64,000 bases of DNA from Massilia sp. R2A-15 (GTDB taxonomy: Bacteria; Pseudomonadota; Gammaproteobacteria; Burkholderiales; Burkholderiaceae_D), in assembly GCF_030704305.1 (NCBI RefSeq), contig NZ_CP131935.1, positions 4,216,001-4,280,000 on the forward strand, in the 5' to 3' direction. Below, one piece after another: positions 1-7,305 of the stretch (the stretch's first letter is position 1; each line of letters opens with the position of its first letter). The notes beneath the pieces were generated by a model, which saw only the letters and a program-made list of their open reading frames with translations, was not told the DNA's origin and ran no database searches. The translations under genes were made by a program, and so were the position numbers.

Positions 1-477
1 CAGTCCCTGCGGGTCGAACTTGGCCAGCGCGGTAATCAGTTCGTCGGTCGACGCGCCCGGCGAATCGCCCCACCCCATCACCGGATTGACGTTGTAGTCG
101 GCGCCCGAGCCATACCAGCCCTCGCGCCAGGGCCGCTGCATCCAGTTGCGCTGGCCGGTGAACAAATGCCAGCGCCAGTGCAGGCCGGACGGCTTCGGCC
201 ACGAATACAGATACAGCTTCTCGTAACCGGCCTCATGCAGTGCGCGCACCATCGCCATCAGGCGCGCGTGCGGCATGCGGTCGGGCGGCGCGCGGCGGAA
301 CAAAATCGCTTCGCCGTCCGCGTGCTGCACGTCGTCGGTGGACAGGTTCAGGTCCAGCGTGCGCTGCTCGCTGCCGAAGCGCGCGCTGATCCAGCCAGTG
401 AGCAAGTTGACATGCGTGATCACGCCGTAGCCGCGGTGGCGGTGAAAGATGACGGTTCCTGGAGCGAGCGTTTTCAT
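1..477 (-). CDS. Hypothetical protein, 3' part outside the window
   Basis: A minus-strand reading frame opens with ATG at 477-475 (protein start MKTLAPGTVIFHRHRGYGV) and runs without a stop to the left edge. 159 codons are visible. The sequence is rich in Trp, Tyr and Arg in its middle part and shows no signal peptide or membrane segment. I do not recognise the family. It is transcribed divergently from the asparaginase-domain gene at 601, so the 123-bp gap should hold both promoters. The clean frame and the divergent neighbour support a real gene; the function is unknown. Confidence 0.7.
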   Translation of the reverse strand, partial: MKTLAPGTVIFHRHRGYGVITHVNLLTGWISARFGSEQRTLDLNLSTDDVQHADGEAILFRRAPPDRMPHARLMAMVRALHEAGYEKLYLYSWPKPSGLHWRWHLFTGQRNWMQRPWREGWYGSGADYNVNPVMGWGDSPGASTDELITALAKFDPQGL

Positions 478-600
478 TGGATCGAGTGTAGCGAGGCGCT
501 GACGAAGATTCTAGCGCAGTCACAACCGGATACAAGGTTTTCGACAGCGCGTGTGCCAGGCGCTATCATGAGGCACTTTTCACACACACCATACATCACC

Positions 601-1086
601 ATGAACTTGCGGATCATCGCCACCGGCGGCACCTTCGACAAACACTACGACGAGCTGACGGGCAAGCTCGATTTCGCCGCCAGCCACCTGCCGGCCGTGC
701 TGGCGCGCACGCGCATGACCATTCCGGTCGAACTCGAAGTGCTGCCGCTGCTCGATTCGCTCGACATGCAGGACGTGGACCGCCAGCGCGTGCTGGCCTC
801 GTGCCAGGCGGCGGCGGAAAAAGCGATCGTCATCATCCACGGCACCGACACCATGCGCGAGACCGCCGGCGTGCTGGGCGCGGCAAAGCTGGACAAGGCG
901 ATCGTGCTGACCGGCGCGATGATTCCGTACGAGATCGCGAATTCGGATGCGTTGTTTAATTTGGGATTTGCTACTGGCGTGGCGCAGACCTTGGCGCCTG
1001 GAGTGTACGTGGCGATGAACGGCCAGGTGTTCGCGTGGGATAACGTGACGAAGAACAAAGCGGCCGGAGTGTTCCAGCCGCTGTAA
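601..1086 (+). CDS. Short asparaginase-domain protein
   Basis: The 161-residue protein matches only the N-terminal domain of L-asparaginase/glutaminase family proteins. Visible motifs are ATGGTFDK (residues 7-14, with Thr11 at the position of the first catalytic Thr) and HGTDT (80-84, the second catalytic Thr-Asp pair), followed by LTGAM (103-107). Classical asparaginases are about 320-350 residues with a second C-terminal domain, which is absent here; the stop is followed directly by a repeat. Free-standing proteins of this size occur in proteobacteria, so this is probably a natural short form rather than a truncation. The start at 601 is chosen because the glycine-rich first strand should lie at the N-terminus; the frame is open further upstream. 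Substrate is unproven. Confidence 0.8.
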   Translation: MNLRIIATGGTFDKHYDELTGKLDFAASHLPAVLARTRMTIPVELEVLPLLDSLDMQDVDRQRVLASCQAAAEKAIVIIHGTDTMRETAGVLGAAKLDKAIVLTGAMIPYEIANSDALFNLGFATGVAQTLAPGVYVAMNGQVFAWDNVTKNKAAGVFQPL

Positions 1087-1095
1087 AACGGAGGC

Positions 1096-1186
1096 GGGGT
1101 CTGGTCCCGCGGAGCGACGGGGACGCCGAGTCCCCATCTTCGCGTGGACGTTCCAAAATGGGGTCAGGTCCGCAGGACCAGACCCC
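1096..1186. repeat. REP palindrome pair, left copy degenerate
   Basis: The right copy (1160-1186) is a 27-bp near-perfect palindrome starting GGGGTCAGGTCC and ending GGACCAGACCCC. The left part (1096-1113, GGGGTCTGGTCCCGCGG) is a partial copy in the other orientation. The pair lies between the convergent ends of the asparaginase-domain gene and rdgC. The same element recurs at 3356, 4034, 7226, 7275, 8676, 8732, 15253, 22268, 23776 and 23823. Confidence 0.85.
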
Positions 1187-1197
1187 TTCACTTCGGC

Positions 1198-2094
1198 TTA
1201 CGCCGTCGCTTCGCCGCCCAGCGCTTCGACGACGTCGGCCATCATCTGCGCCAGTTCGCCCGTCATCATCATCATGTCGTTGTCGAAGCGCTCGTCGTCG
1301 TTGCGGGTCGACGCGTCGTTTTCCTTGATCACGTCGAGCGGCTTGATGCCCTTGATCGCCAGCGACTCGGTCAGCACGAACGAGATCTTGTCGTTCCACG
1401 TCATCGCCAGGCGCGTGCACTGCTTGCCGGCTGCGATGTGGCGGCGGATGTCGTCCGCTTCCAGCGCGTGCTTCACGTAGCGCACCGCAGCCTTGCTCTC
1501 GCCGGTGGCGCGCAGCTCGGTATCCTGATCGACCGTGAAGCCGACCGGCGCCTCGTCCGTCTCCAGCCACGCCGTCATCACCGCAACCGGCGAGCGCTGC
1601 ACGCGCAGGCTCTCGAGTGGCAGCTTGTCGACTGCTTTCAACAGCAGCTTGATCACATCGTCGGCCTTGGCCGGGCTGGCCGCATCGACCACCAGCCAGC
1701 CGTTCACCGGATCGATCCAGGTGTACACGTTGCTGCGGATGCTGAACGCGCGCGGCAGCAGTTCGTCGGCCACGCGCTCTTTCAATTCCTTCATCGCCTT
1801 CTTGCCTGGCGCGAAACCTTGTGCTTCTTCCAGTTCGGCCGCCTTGGCCTTGGCTACCTGGTTGATGACCGAGCCTGGGAGCAGCTTCTTTTCGGTGCCC
1901 AGCTGGATCAGCATCTGCTTGTTGACGACGTGGACCAGGCCGCCGTTCGGACGCGGCTTGTCCCAGCCCTGGCGCAGCAGTTCGTTGCTGGTGGCGGGCA
2001 CGAAGCTGTTCGGCGCGAGGGCCGCTTCGAGTTGCTCAGGCGTGAAATTCCATGGTGCGGGCAGGCGGTAAATCTGGAGATTCTTAAACCACAT
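1198..2094 (-). CDS. rdgC: Recombination-associated protein RdgC
   Basis: 298 residues, the usual length for RdgC, with the family's N-terminus [11 protein letters not shown] and the Met-rich stretch [10 protein letters not shown] near the C-terminus. RdgC forms a ring-shaped dimer that binds double-stranded DNA without sequence specificity and restrains RecA filament formation; it acts in the cytoplasm on chromosomal DNA. It stands alone, followed on the minus strand by the REP pair at 1096-1186, and lies downstream of dinB in the same direction with a gap of about 118 bp. The ATG at 2094-2092 is the only sensible start. Confidence 0.95.
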   Translation of the reverse strand: MWFKNLQIYRLPAPWNFTPEQLEAALAPNSFVPATSNELLRQGWDKPRPNGGLVHVVNKQMLIQLGTEKKLLPGSVINQVAKAKAAELEEAQGFAPGKKAMKELKERVADELLPRAFSIRSNVYTWIDPVNGWLVVDAASPAKADDVIKLLLKAVDKLPLESLRVQRSPVAVMTAWLETDEAPVGFTVDQDTELRATGESKAAVRYVKHALEADDIRRHIAAGKQCTRLAMTWNDKISFVLTESLAIKGIKPLDVIKENDASTRNDDERFDNDMMMMTGELAQMMADVVEALGGEATA

Positions 2095-2212
2095 AATTGT
2101 TATCCGATTGTGTCAGCATTACAGAAGGAACGACATTCTACACGCTCGCATGAGCCGGGAATCGTCGCTGTTGGGTAGAAAATGTTTACTTGAACTGGGT
2201 CTTGCGCGCGCC

Positions 2213-3289
2213 TCAGAGTTCTGCGCCATCGGCGAACAGGGACAGCTGCGCCAGCGTCTCCTCCTCACCCAGCCGCACGCCCAGGCCGAGCAGGCGCACA
2301 GGCATGTTCCGGCGCAGGAAGCCGGTTTCCATCAGGCGCGCGTACTGGGCGGGATCGGGCGTGATGCCGACGCATTCGACCGTGGTCTGCGTGAAATCGG
2401 CGAACTTGATCTTGGCGAACAGCTTGTGCACGTGGCGCTCGGCGCCGGCCCGCTTGATGCGTCCCAGCAGGCTCTCGTGCAGCTCGGGCAGCAGCGCCAG
2501 GCAGGCGGCGAGGTCGGGCACATCGGGCGTGTAGGTCTCCTCGACGCTGACCGACTTGCGTTCGCGCTCGTTCGACACGACGCGGTTGTCGATGCCGCGG
2601 CACAGGTCGTGCAGGCGCGCGCCGAAGCTGCCGAAATGGTGCTGCAGTTCCAGCATGGTCCAGCCGCGCAGGTCGTCGCAAGTCTGCACGCCAAGACCGT
2701 TCAATTTCGCCGCGGTGACCTTGCCGACGCCGAACAGCTTCTTGACCGGCAGCGCGGCCACGAAACCGTCCACCTCGTCGGGGCGCACCAGGCACAGGCC
2801 GTCGGGCTTGTTCCAGTCGCTGGCGATCTTCGCGACGAACTTGTTGGGCGCCACGCCGGCGGAGGCGGTGATGCCGACGGTGTCAAAAATGCGCTGACGG
2901 ATCTCCTGCGCGATCAGGGTGGCGCTGCCCTTGCAGTGCGGCGAATTGGAGACGTCGAGGTAGGCTTCGTCGAGCGAGAGCGGTTCGACCAGGTCGGTGT
3001 AGTCGCCGTAGATGGCCAGGATCTGGCGCGAGGCGGCGCGGTATTTCTCCATGTTCGGCGGGATGACCACCAGGTCGGGGCACAGCTTGAGGGCTTGGGC
3101 GGTGGCCATGGCCGAATGAATGCCGTAGCGGCGCGCCTCGTAGTTACAGGTGGCGACGACGCCGCGCTGGTCGGGGCGGCCACCGACGGCGAGCGGCACG
3201 TCGCGCAGGGACGGATCGTCGCGCATCTCGACCGAAGCGTAGAAGCAATCGCAGTCGCAGTGGATGATTTTTCGGGCCGGAGCGTTCAC
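2213..3289 (-). CDS. dinB: DNA polymerase IV (DinB)
   Basis: 358 residues. Y-family translesion polymerase that extends mismatched or damaged primer ends. The N-terminal catalytic Asp lies in IIHCDCDCFYASVE (Asp12), and the second acidic pair is in SLDEAYLDV (Asp107-Glu108). Helix-hairpin-helix residues (KLFGVGKVTAAKL) follow in the thumb, and the little-finger domain ends in a beta-clamp-binding QLSLF motif near the C-terminus. All expected catalytic residues are present and the length is normal. A perfect SOS box sits just upstream (3302-3321), so LexA repression and induction by DNA damage are likely. Confidence 0.96.
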   Translation of the reverse strand: MNAPARKIIHCDCDCFYASVEMRDDPSLRDVPLAVGGRPDQRGVVATCNYEARRYGIHSAMATAQALKLCPDLVVIPPNMEKYRAASRQILAIYGDYTDLVEPLSLDEAYLDVSNSPHCKGSATLIAQEIRQRIFDTVGITASAGVAPNKFVAKIASDWNKPDGLCLVRPDEVDGFVAALPVKKLFGVGKVTAAKLNGLGVQTCDDLRGWTMLELQHHFGSFGARLHDLCRGIDNRVVSNERERKSVSVEETYTPDVPDLAACLALLPELHESLLGRIKRAGAERHVHKLFAKIKFADFTQTTVECVGITPDPAQYARLMETGFLRRNMPVRLLGLGVRLGEEETLAQLSLFADGAEL

Positions 3290-3301
3290 GCGGGGACGAA
3301 C

Positions 3302-3321
3302 TACTGTAAATGCATACAGTA
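3302..3321 (-). promoter_or_regulatory. LexA (SOS) box of dinB
   Basis: TACTGTAAATGCATACAGTA is an almost perfect 20-bp inverted repeat and matches the LexA consensus CTGT-N8-ACAG exactly. It ends 13 bases before the dinB start codon, so bound LexA would block transcription or early elongation. Upstream sequence runs into the REP at 3356. Confidence 0.9.
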
Positions 3322-3355
3322 TTCACCGAAACGAGCTTTATTGCAAGTTGGCGCG

Positions 3356-3382
3356 GGGGTCTGGTCCTGCGGACCTGACCCC
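3356..3382. repeat. REP palindrome downstream of the RAYT gene
   Basis: A 27-bp palindrome of the main repeat family (GGGGTCTGGTCC ... GGACCTGACCCC). It ends 5 bases before the stop codon of the RAYT gene at 3387 and, with the copies at 4034-4098, brackets that gene. Confidence 0.9.
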
Positions 3383-3386
3383 ATTT

Positions 3387-3974
3387 TCAGTCGGCCGCCA
3401 AATCGTGTCGGGCGCCCAATCCCGATGCCGCACCTTCCATCACGAAGCGTCGATAGGCATGGATCGCTTCGTCTCGCTCACCGGAGAACTGACTCAGCAC
3501 CCAATCTATCTGCAACCAGCGCGGCGCGGGTAAAACTCCACTGGTCATCGCAAAACTGCTCCACGGCCAATCGCCGGGCGCTCCCACGATGCCTGCACGC
3601 ACGGGATTGAGCACGACATAGCGCATCAGTTCAATCAGATGCGCCTGCCGGTGAACCAGCTCGGAATGGTAGCGCGCCTGAAAAACGTGGCCCGAGCCTG
3701 CATGGCGATAGTTGAAGCGTTGGGTGTAAAGCCCGTTCAACTGACGCATGCCGCGCGCCAAGTTGGCTTCGGCCATCTCGACGACCAGATGATAGTGATT
3801 ACCCATTTGGCAGAACGCATGCACCGACCACGCGTATTTAGAGCAAACACCGGAAAGTACGCGCAGCCAGTTCTGCCGGTCGATGTCGTCGCGGTAAATG
3901 GTTTCCCGGCGATCGCCGCGTGATGTGATGTGGTGGATTGCGCCGGGAAAATCGACGCGGGTCGGTCTTGGCAT
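3387..3974 (-). CDS. REP-associated tyrosine transposase (RAYT, Y1_Tnp family)
   Basis: 195 residues. The N-terminus MPRPTRVDFPGAIHHITSRG and the downstream MGNHYHLVVE segment carry the HUH-type metal-binding histidines of the TnpA/IS200-like fold. The LNPVRAGIV segment after the active-site region is also typical. RAYTs are domesticated single-copy relatives of IS200/IS605 transposases that recognise and spread REP palindromes. Here the gene is flanked on both sides by the palindrome family scattered through this window, which fits a cognate enzyme-repeat pair. It is not an insertion sequence: no second orf and no IS ends. The frame is intact, so it may be active. Confidence 0.9.
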   Translation of the reverse strand: MPRPTRVDFPGAIHHITSRGDRRETIYRDDIDRQNWLRVLSGVCSKYAWSVHAFCQMGNHYHLVVEMAEANLARGMRQLNGLYTQRFNYRHAGSGHVFQARYHSELVHRQAHLIELMRYVVLNPVRAGIVGAPGDWPWSSFAMTSGVLPAPRWLQIDWVLSQFSGERDEAIHAYRRFVMEGAASGLGARHDLAAD

Positions 3975-4033
3975 GGCATGCTCCGTCGGAGAGCAATGTT
4001 GGACGCGCGATTTGCTGATGAGTTCAAAAAAAT

Positions 4034-4098
4034 GGGGTCAGGTTCGCAGAACCTGACCCCGATGCTGCAGGAGGCGCAGGTCCGACGGACCTGACCCC
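4034..4098. repeat. REP palindrome pair upstream of the RAYT gene
   Basis: Copy one (4034-4060) is a perfectly self-complementary variant (GGGGTCAGGTTC ... GAACCTGACCCC). Copy two (4077-4098) is shortened (CAGGTCCGACGGACCTGACC). They sit between the RAYT start and the stop of the TonB-dependent receptor. Confidence 0.85.
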
Positions 4099-4107
4099 CA
4101 ACGCAAA

Positions 4108-6330
4108 TTAGAAGTTGCCCTTGAACTGGACGCCCACCGTGCGCGGCTCGTTGATGAAGCCGGTCAGGTTGTTGAAGTCGATGCCGCCGGTGATGCGGCG
4201 GGTGTCGAGGATGTTGCGGCCGAACGCGGCCACTTCATACTTGCCGTTGCCGAAGATGTAGCCCACGCGCAGGCCGCCTTCGGTCAGCGCCTTGCCAGTG
4301 AACTCGACCGACTCGTACAGGAAGAAGTTGATCTTGCTGCGGTACGACCAGTCGGTCAGCGCATACAGCTGGCCGTCGGCCAGGTTCCACTGGTAGCGCG
4401 CCGATGCATTGACGGTCCAGCGCGGCGCCTGCGGCAGCGGGTTGCCGTCGATGATCGCACGGCCGGCGCTGTTCACAGGGTCGAGCGGCGTGCACTTCGC
4501 GCCGCAGTTGGCGATCGACAGGCTAGGATCGCGGATCTCGGTGAAGTTGTAGCTGCCGCCGGCGCTGACCTTGAAGTCGCTGGTGACGAAGCCTTCGAAA
4601 TCGAGTTCGGCGCCGCGGCCCTTGGTCTTGGCCGCGTTGATCAGGCGGTTCACGTTCGAATTGCCACCGACGACCGTCAGCTGCTGGTTCTTGACGTCGA
4701 AGTCGTACAGGCTGAACGCAACGCGCGCGCGGCGATTGAGCAGGTCGGCCTTGACGCCGGCTTCGACCGAGGTGATGGTCTCGGCGTCGGCCACGGTGAT
4801 CGGCACCGCAGCCGATGCGGCGGCGATACTCGGCGCGCGGAAGCCTGTCGCCACGCGGGCGTACAGGTTGACGTCCTTGTCGAGCTTGTAGGTGCCGCTC
4901 AGGTCCCAATTGACCTTGTGCTTGCTCTCGTTGACCGAACTTGGGCCGATCTGCACCACATTGACCGCTTCCACCGTGCCGAAATCCTTCTGGTCGTTGG
5001 TGTAGCGCAGGCCGCCGCGCACGGTCAATGCGTCGCTGACCGCGTAGTTCAGCGAGCCGAAGGCCGCCCACGCGGTGTTCTTCTGGTGGCTGGCCAGGTG
5101 CGAGGTCTGTGCGCCGGTGGTGCTGTTGAAGTTGTTGCTGTAGCCGTTCGCGTCTTCATTGAAGTAGTACACGCCGGCCTGCCAGTTCAGCGGGCCGGCC
5201 GCTTTCGACTCGGCGCGGAATTCCTGGCTGTACTGCTTCAGGCCGGTGATGCCGCCACCGGTTTCGACCTGGAACGGGATGAAGCCCGGGCCGGCCGGCG
5301 TGCCGCCGTCGATGTCGCCGCGGCTGAAGTAGTGGTCGACGTGCTCGTAGCCGGTGACCGAGAACAGCTTGATCGCGCCCAGGTCCCACGACAGGCGCGC
5401 GTTGGCGCCGTTGGTCTTGAGGTTCTGGAAGTTCTGGCCATTGGTGACGATCTTGTCCGGATCGAAGCCGTCGACGAAGTCGTTGGTGCCCTTCTTGATC
5501 AGGTTGGCGCGGAACAGGCGCGCGCTGCCGGTCGTCATGCGCTGGTGCACATTGAACAGGGCGTTGAACGTGGTGTTCGGCGAGTACAGCAGCTGCAGGC
5601 GCTCGGCGTGCTCGTTGTAGCCTTCCAGTTCGCCGCGCTTGACGGTGAACGCCGGATCGGCGTAGTTGTCGACGTAGTTGTCACGGTGCTGGCGCAGCGT
5701 CGAGAAGCGCAGCGCCCACTCGTTCGACAGCGGCACGTTGATGGCGCCGTCGACGTTGACCGAATTGTGCGAGGCGTAGGTGCCGCTGTAGTAGCCTTCG
5801 ACTTTTTTCAGGCTTGGCTTTTCGGATTCGAACTTGACCACGCCGGCCGGGGTGTTGCGGCCGAACAGGGTGCCCTGCGGGCCGCGCAGCACTTCAACGC
5901 CGGCCAGGTCGAAAATCGGGAAGCCTTTGAGGATCGGGTTTTCCTGCACGACGTCGTCGTACACCAGCGACACCGGCTGCGATGCGAAGGTGTTGAAGTC
6001 GGTGTTGCCGTAGCCGCGGATGTAGAAGCGCGGGAAGGTGCGGCCGTTCGACGATTCCACGTTCAGGCTCGGCACCTTGCCGGCCAGTACGCGGATGTCT
6101 TCGCCGCCGGAGACGATCACGTCGAGCTTTTCGCCCTTGATCGCGGTGACCGAGACCGGCACGTCCTTGATGTTCTCGGTGCGGCGCTGCGCCGTTACGG
6201 TGACGCTTTGGAGCTCTGGAGCAGCAGTGGTTTGCGCGATGGCCGAAGCGAGCGGCAGCATGGCCGTCAGGGCCAACACGGCGCCGTTTGCGCGCAACAC
6301 GCGCTTGTGCATCTTGGACAACTTGGTCAT
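4108..6330 (-). CDS. TonB-dependent outer-membrane receptor
   Basis: 740 residues, a usual length for the family. A signal peptide (about residues 1-32, ending LASAIAQ) is followed by a TonB-box-like segment (SVTVTAQRR). The plug domain includes VPVSVTAIKGEKLD, FYIRGYG and VEVLRGPQGTLFGRNTPAG. A long beta-barrel follows and ends in an aromatic residue (VQFKGNF), as needed for barrel assembly. The plug type resembles receptors for iron complexes, carbohydrates or other nutrients in Sphingomonas and Massilia, but the ligand cannot be told from sequence. No sigma/anti-sigma pair, Fur box or transporter genes lie next to it. It acts in the outer membrane, powered by TonB-ExbBD. Confidence 0.92.
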   Translation of the reverse strand: MTKLSKMHKRVLRANGAVLALTAMLPLASAIAQTTAAPELQSVTVTAQRRTENIKDVPVSVTAIKGEKLDVIVSGGEDIRVLAGKVPSLNVESSNGRTFPRFYIRGYGNTDFNTFASQPVSLVYDDVVQENPILKGFPIFDLAGVEVLRGPQGTLFGRNTPAGVVKFESEKPSLKKVEGYYSGTYASHNSVNVDGAINVPLSNEWALRFSTLRQHRDNYVDNYADPAFTVKRGELEGYNEHAERLQLLYSPNTTFNALFNVHQRMTTGSARLFRANLIKKGTNDFVDGFDPDKIVTNGQNFQNLKTNGANARLSWDLGAIKLFSVTGYEHVDHYFSRGDIDGGTPAGPGFIPFQVETGGGITGLKQYSQEFRAESKAAGPLNWQAGVYYFNEDANGYSNNFNSTTGAQTSHLASHQKNTAWAAFGSLNYAVSDALTVRGGLRYTNDQKDFGTVEAVNVVQIGPSSVNESKHKVNWDLSGTYKLDKDVNLYARVATGFRAPSIAAASAAVPITVADAETITSVEAGVKADLLNRRARVAFSLYDFDVKNQQLTVVGGNSNVNRLINAAKTKGRGAELDFEGFVTSDFKVSAGGSYNFTEIRDPSLSIANCGAKCTPLDPVNSAGRAIIDGNPLPQAPRWTVNASARYQWNLADGQLYALTDWSYRSKINFFLYESVEFTGKALTEGGLRVGYIFGNGKYEVAAFGRNILDTRRITGGIDFNNLTGFINEPRTVGVQFKGNF

Positions 6331-6572
6331 ATCTTTTTCCTGGAAAAACGTCTATGAAACTTGCGATGGATTTGCACTGCTGTCTCCGCTGGCCTGCATC
6401 CTGAAGAATGTCTAGGTGGCCACATATAAGAAGCCGGCATTCTCGGCCATAGCACGCCAACGTGGCAAGGAACATATGCGCCATCGTATATTTGGTACAA
6501 CACAGTGAATATGAAAAGGGGGGTTGCGGATTCATCGACATCGCCTGCTTGCGAGCGTTTTAAAAAAAGGAC

Positions 6573-6602
6573 TTGCGCGGTGCGGAAGTCCTTGTATATA
6601 AT
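6573..6602 (+). promoter_or_regulatory. Sigma-70 promoter of the tRNA pair
   Basis: TTGCGC (6573-6578) and TATAAT (6597-6602) are separated by 18 bp, followed by a G/C-rich start region typical of stable-RNA promoters. It lies about 55 bp before tRNA-Val. The rest of the gap from the receptor start (6331) to here shows no gene; it must also contain the receptor's own promoter on the minus strand. Confidence 0.75.
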
Positions 6603-6658
6603 TCGGGCCTCTTCAGACGTGGTGACAAACGTCGGATGCAGTCGAAAATGAAGTGTGC

Positions 6659-6734
6659 GGGCGCTTAGCTCAGTTGGTAGAGCGGAGCCCTTACAAGGCT
6701 TAGGTCGGGAGTTCGAGCCTCTCAGCGCCCACCA
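6659..6734 (+). tRNA. tRNA-Val (anticodon TAC)
   Basis: A 76-nt cloverleaf. The acceptor stem GGGCGCT pairs with AGCGCCC, the anticodon loop is CTTACAA, the T-loop is TTCGAGC, and the encoded CCA end is at 6732-6734. The anticodon TAC reads Val codons GTA/GTG/GTT. Confidence 0.96.
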
Positions 6735-6777
6735 GTCATGACTGCATCATGATCAGCAGTACCGATCAGAGTAATAC

Positions 6778-6854
6778 GGAGTGGTAGTTCAGTTGGTTAG
6801 AATACCGGCCTGTCACGTCGGGGGTCGCGGGTTCGAGTCCCGTCCGCTCCGCCA
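6778..6854 (+). tRNA. tRNA-Asp (anticodon GTC)
   Basis: A 77-nt cloverleaf. The acceptor stem GGAGTGG pairs with CCGCTCC through one G-U pair, the anticodon loop is CTGTCAC, and the CCA is encoded. It is probably co-transcribed with the tRNA-Val 43 bp upstream. Its last 21 bases are duplicated twice downstream in the 156-bp repeat array. Confidence 0.96.
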
Positions 6855-6863
6855 GCATCAATG

Positions 6864-6890
6864 AAAAAGCCCCGCTTGTCGGGGCTTTTT
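6864..6890 (+). terminator. Intrinsic terminator after tRNA-Asp (first copy)
   Basis: Stem AAAAAGCCCC / GGGGCTTTTT with a GCTTGTC loop-closing region, 10 bases past the tRNA end. It is symmetric enough to work in both directions. Copies recur at 7020-7046 and 7176-7202 as part of the tandem repeat. Confidence 0.93.
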
Positions 6891-7019
6891 CATTACATAT
6901 ACGGGTCAGAGTGCTTCCCCTGCGGGAAGCACGGATTGGGACTCGAAGCGAATCGCTTGCAAGCGATTCGGCGGCCTGCCGAAGGTAGGCGAGTCCCGTC
7001 CGCTCCGCCAGCATCAATG

Positions 7020-7046
7020 AAAAAGCCCCGCTTGTCGGGGCTTTTT
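7020..7046 (+). terminator. Intrinsic terminator (second copy)
   Basis: Same hairpin as at 6864, carried by the second repeat unit. Confidence 0.9.
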
Positions 7047-7175
7047 CATTACATATACGGGTCAGAGTGCTTCCCCTGCGGGAAGCACGGATTGGGACTC
7101 GAAGCGAATCGCTTGCAAGCGATTCGGCGGCCTGCCGAAGGTAGGCGAGTCCCGTCCGCTCCGCCAGCATCAATG

Positions 7176-7202
7176 AAAAAGCCCCGCTTGTCGGGGCTTT
7201 TT
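7176..7202 (+). terminator. Intrinsic terminator (third copy)
   Basis: Same hairpin as at 6864, in the partial third unit. After it the sequence departs from the repeat and runs into the REP pair at 7226. Confidence 0.9.
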
Positions 7203-7225
7203 CTTTTTCCAGTTCAGATCAAAAT

Positions 7226-7301
7226 GGGGTCAGGTCCGCAGGACCAGACCCCGATACAGCGCCGGCCGCGAGCCGGGGTCTGGTCCTGCGGATCTGACCC
7301 C
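7226..7301. repeat. Inverted pair of REP palindromes
   Basis: Copies at 7226-7252 and 7275-7301 lie in opposite orientation, separated by 22 bp. This BIME-like pair sits immediately after the stop of the diguanylate cyclase gene (minus strand). Confidence 0.92.
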
Positions 7302-7305
7302 ATCT

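Larger units (their letters stand above)
6834..7203 (+). repeat. 156-bp tandem repeat carrying the tRNA-Asp 3' end and a terminator
   Basis: Units begin at 6834, 6990 and 7146 (the last is partial, diverging after 7203). Each starts with the last 21 bases of tRNA-Asp (CGAGTCCCGTCCGCTCCGCCA) and continues with an intrinsic terminator, a GTGCTTCCC/GGGAAGCAC hairpin, and a region closed by GGGACTCG/CGAGTCCC. That closed region contains two further hairpins (CGAATCGC/GCGATTCG and GCCTGCC/GGTAGGC). By eye the two full units look identical. The array creates spurious open frames on both strands and no convincing gene. Confidence 0.93.

Noticed and set aside
6331..6572. Riboswitch or Fur site upstream of the TonB-dependent receptor
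   Set aside because: No cobalamin riboswitch core or clear Fur palindrome was visible; the ligand stays undefined.
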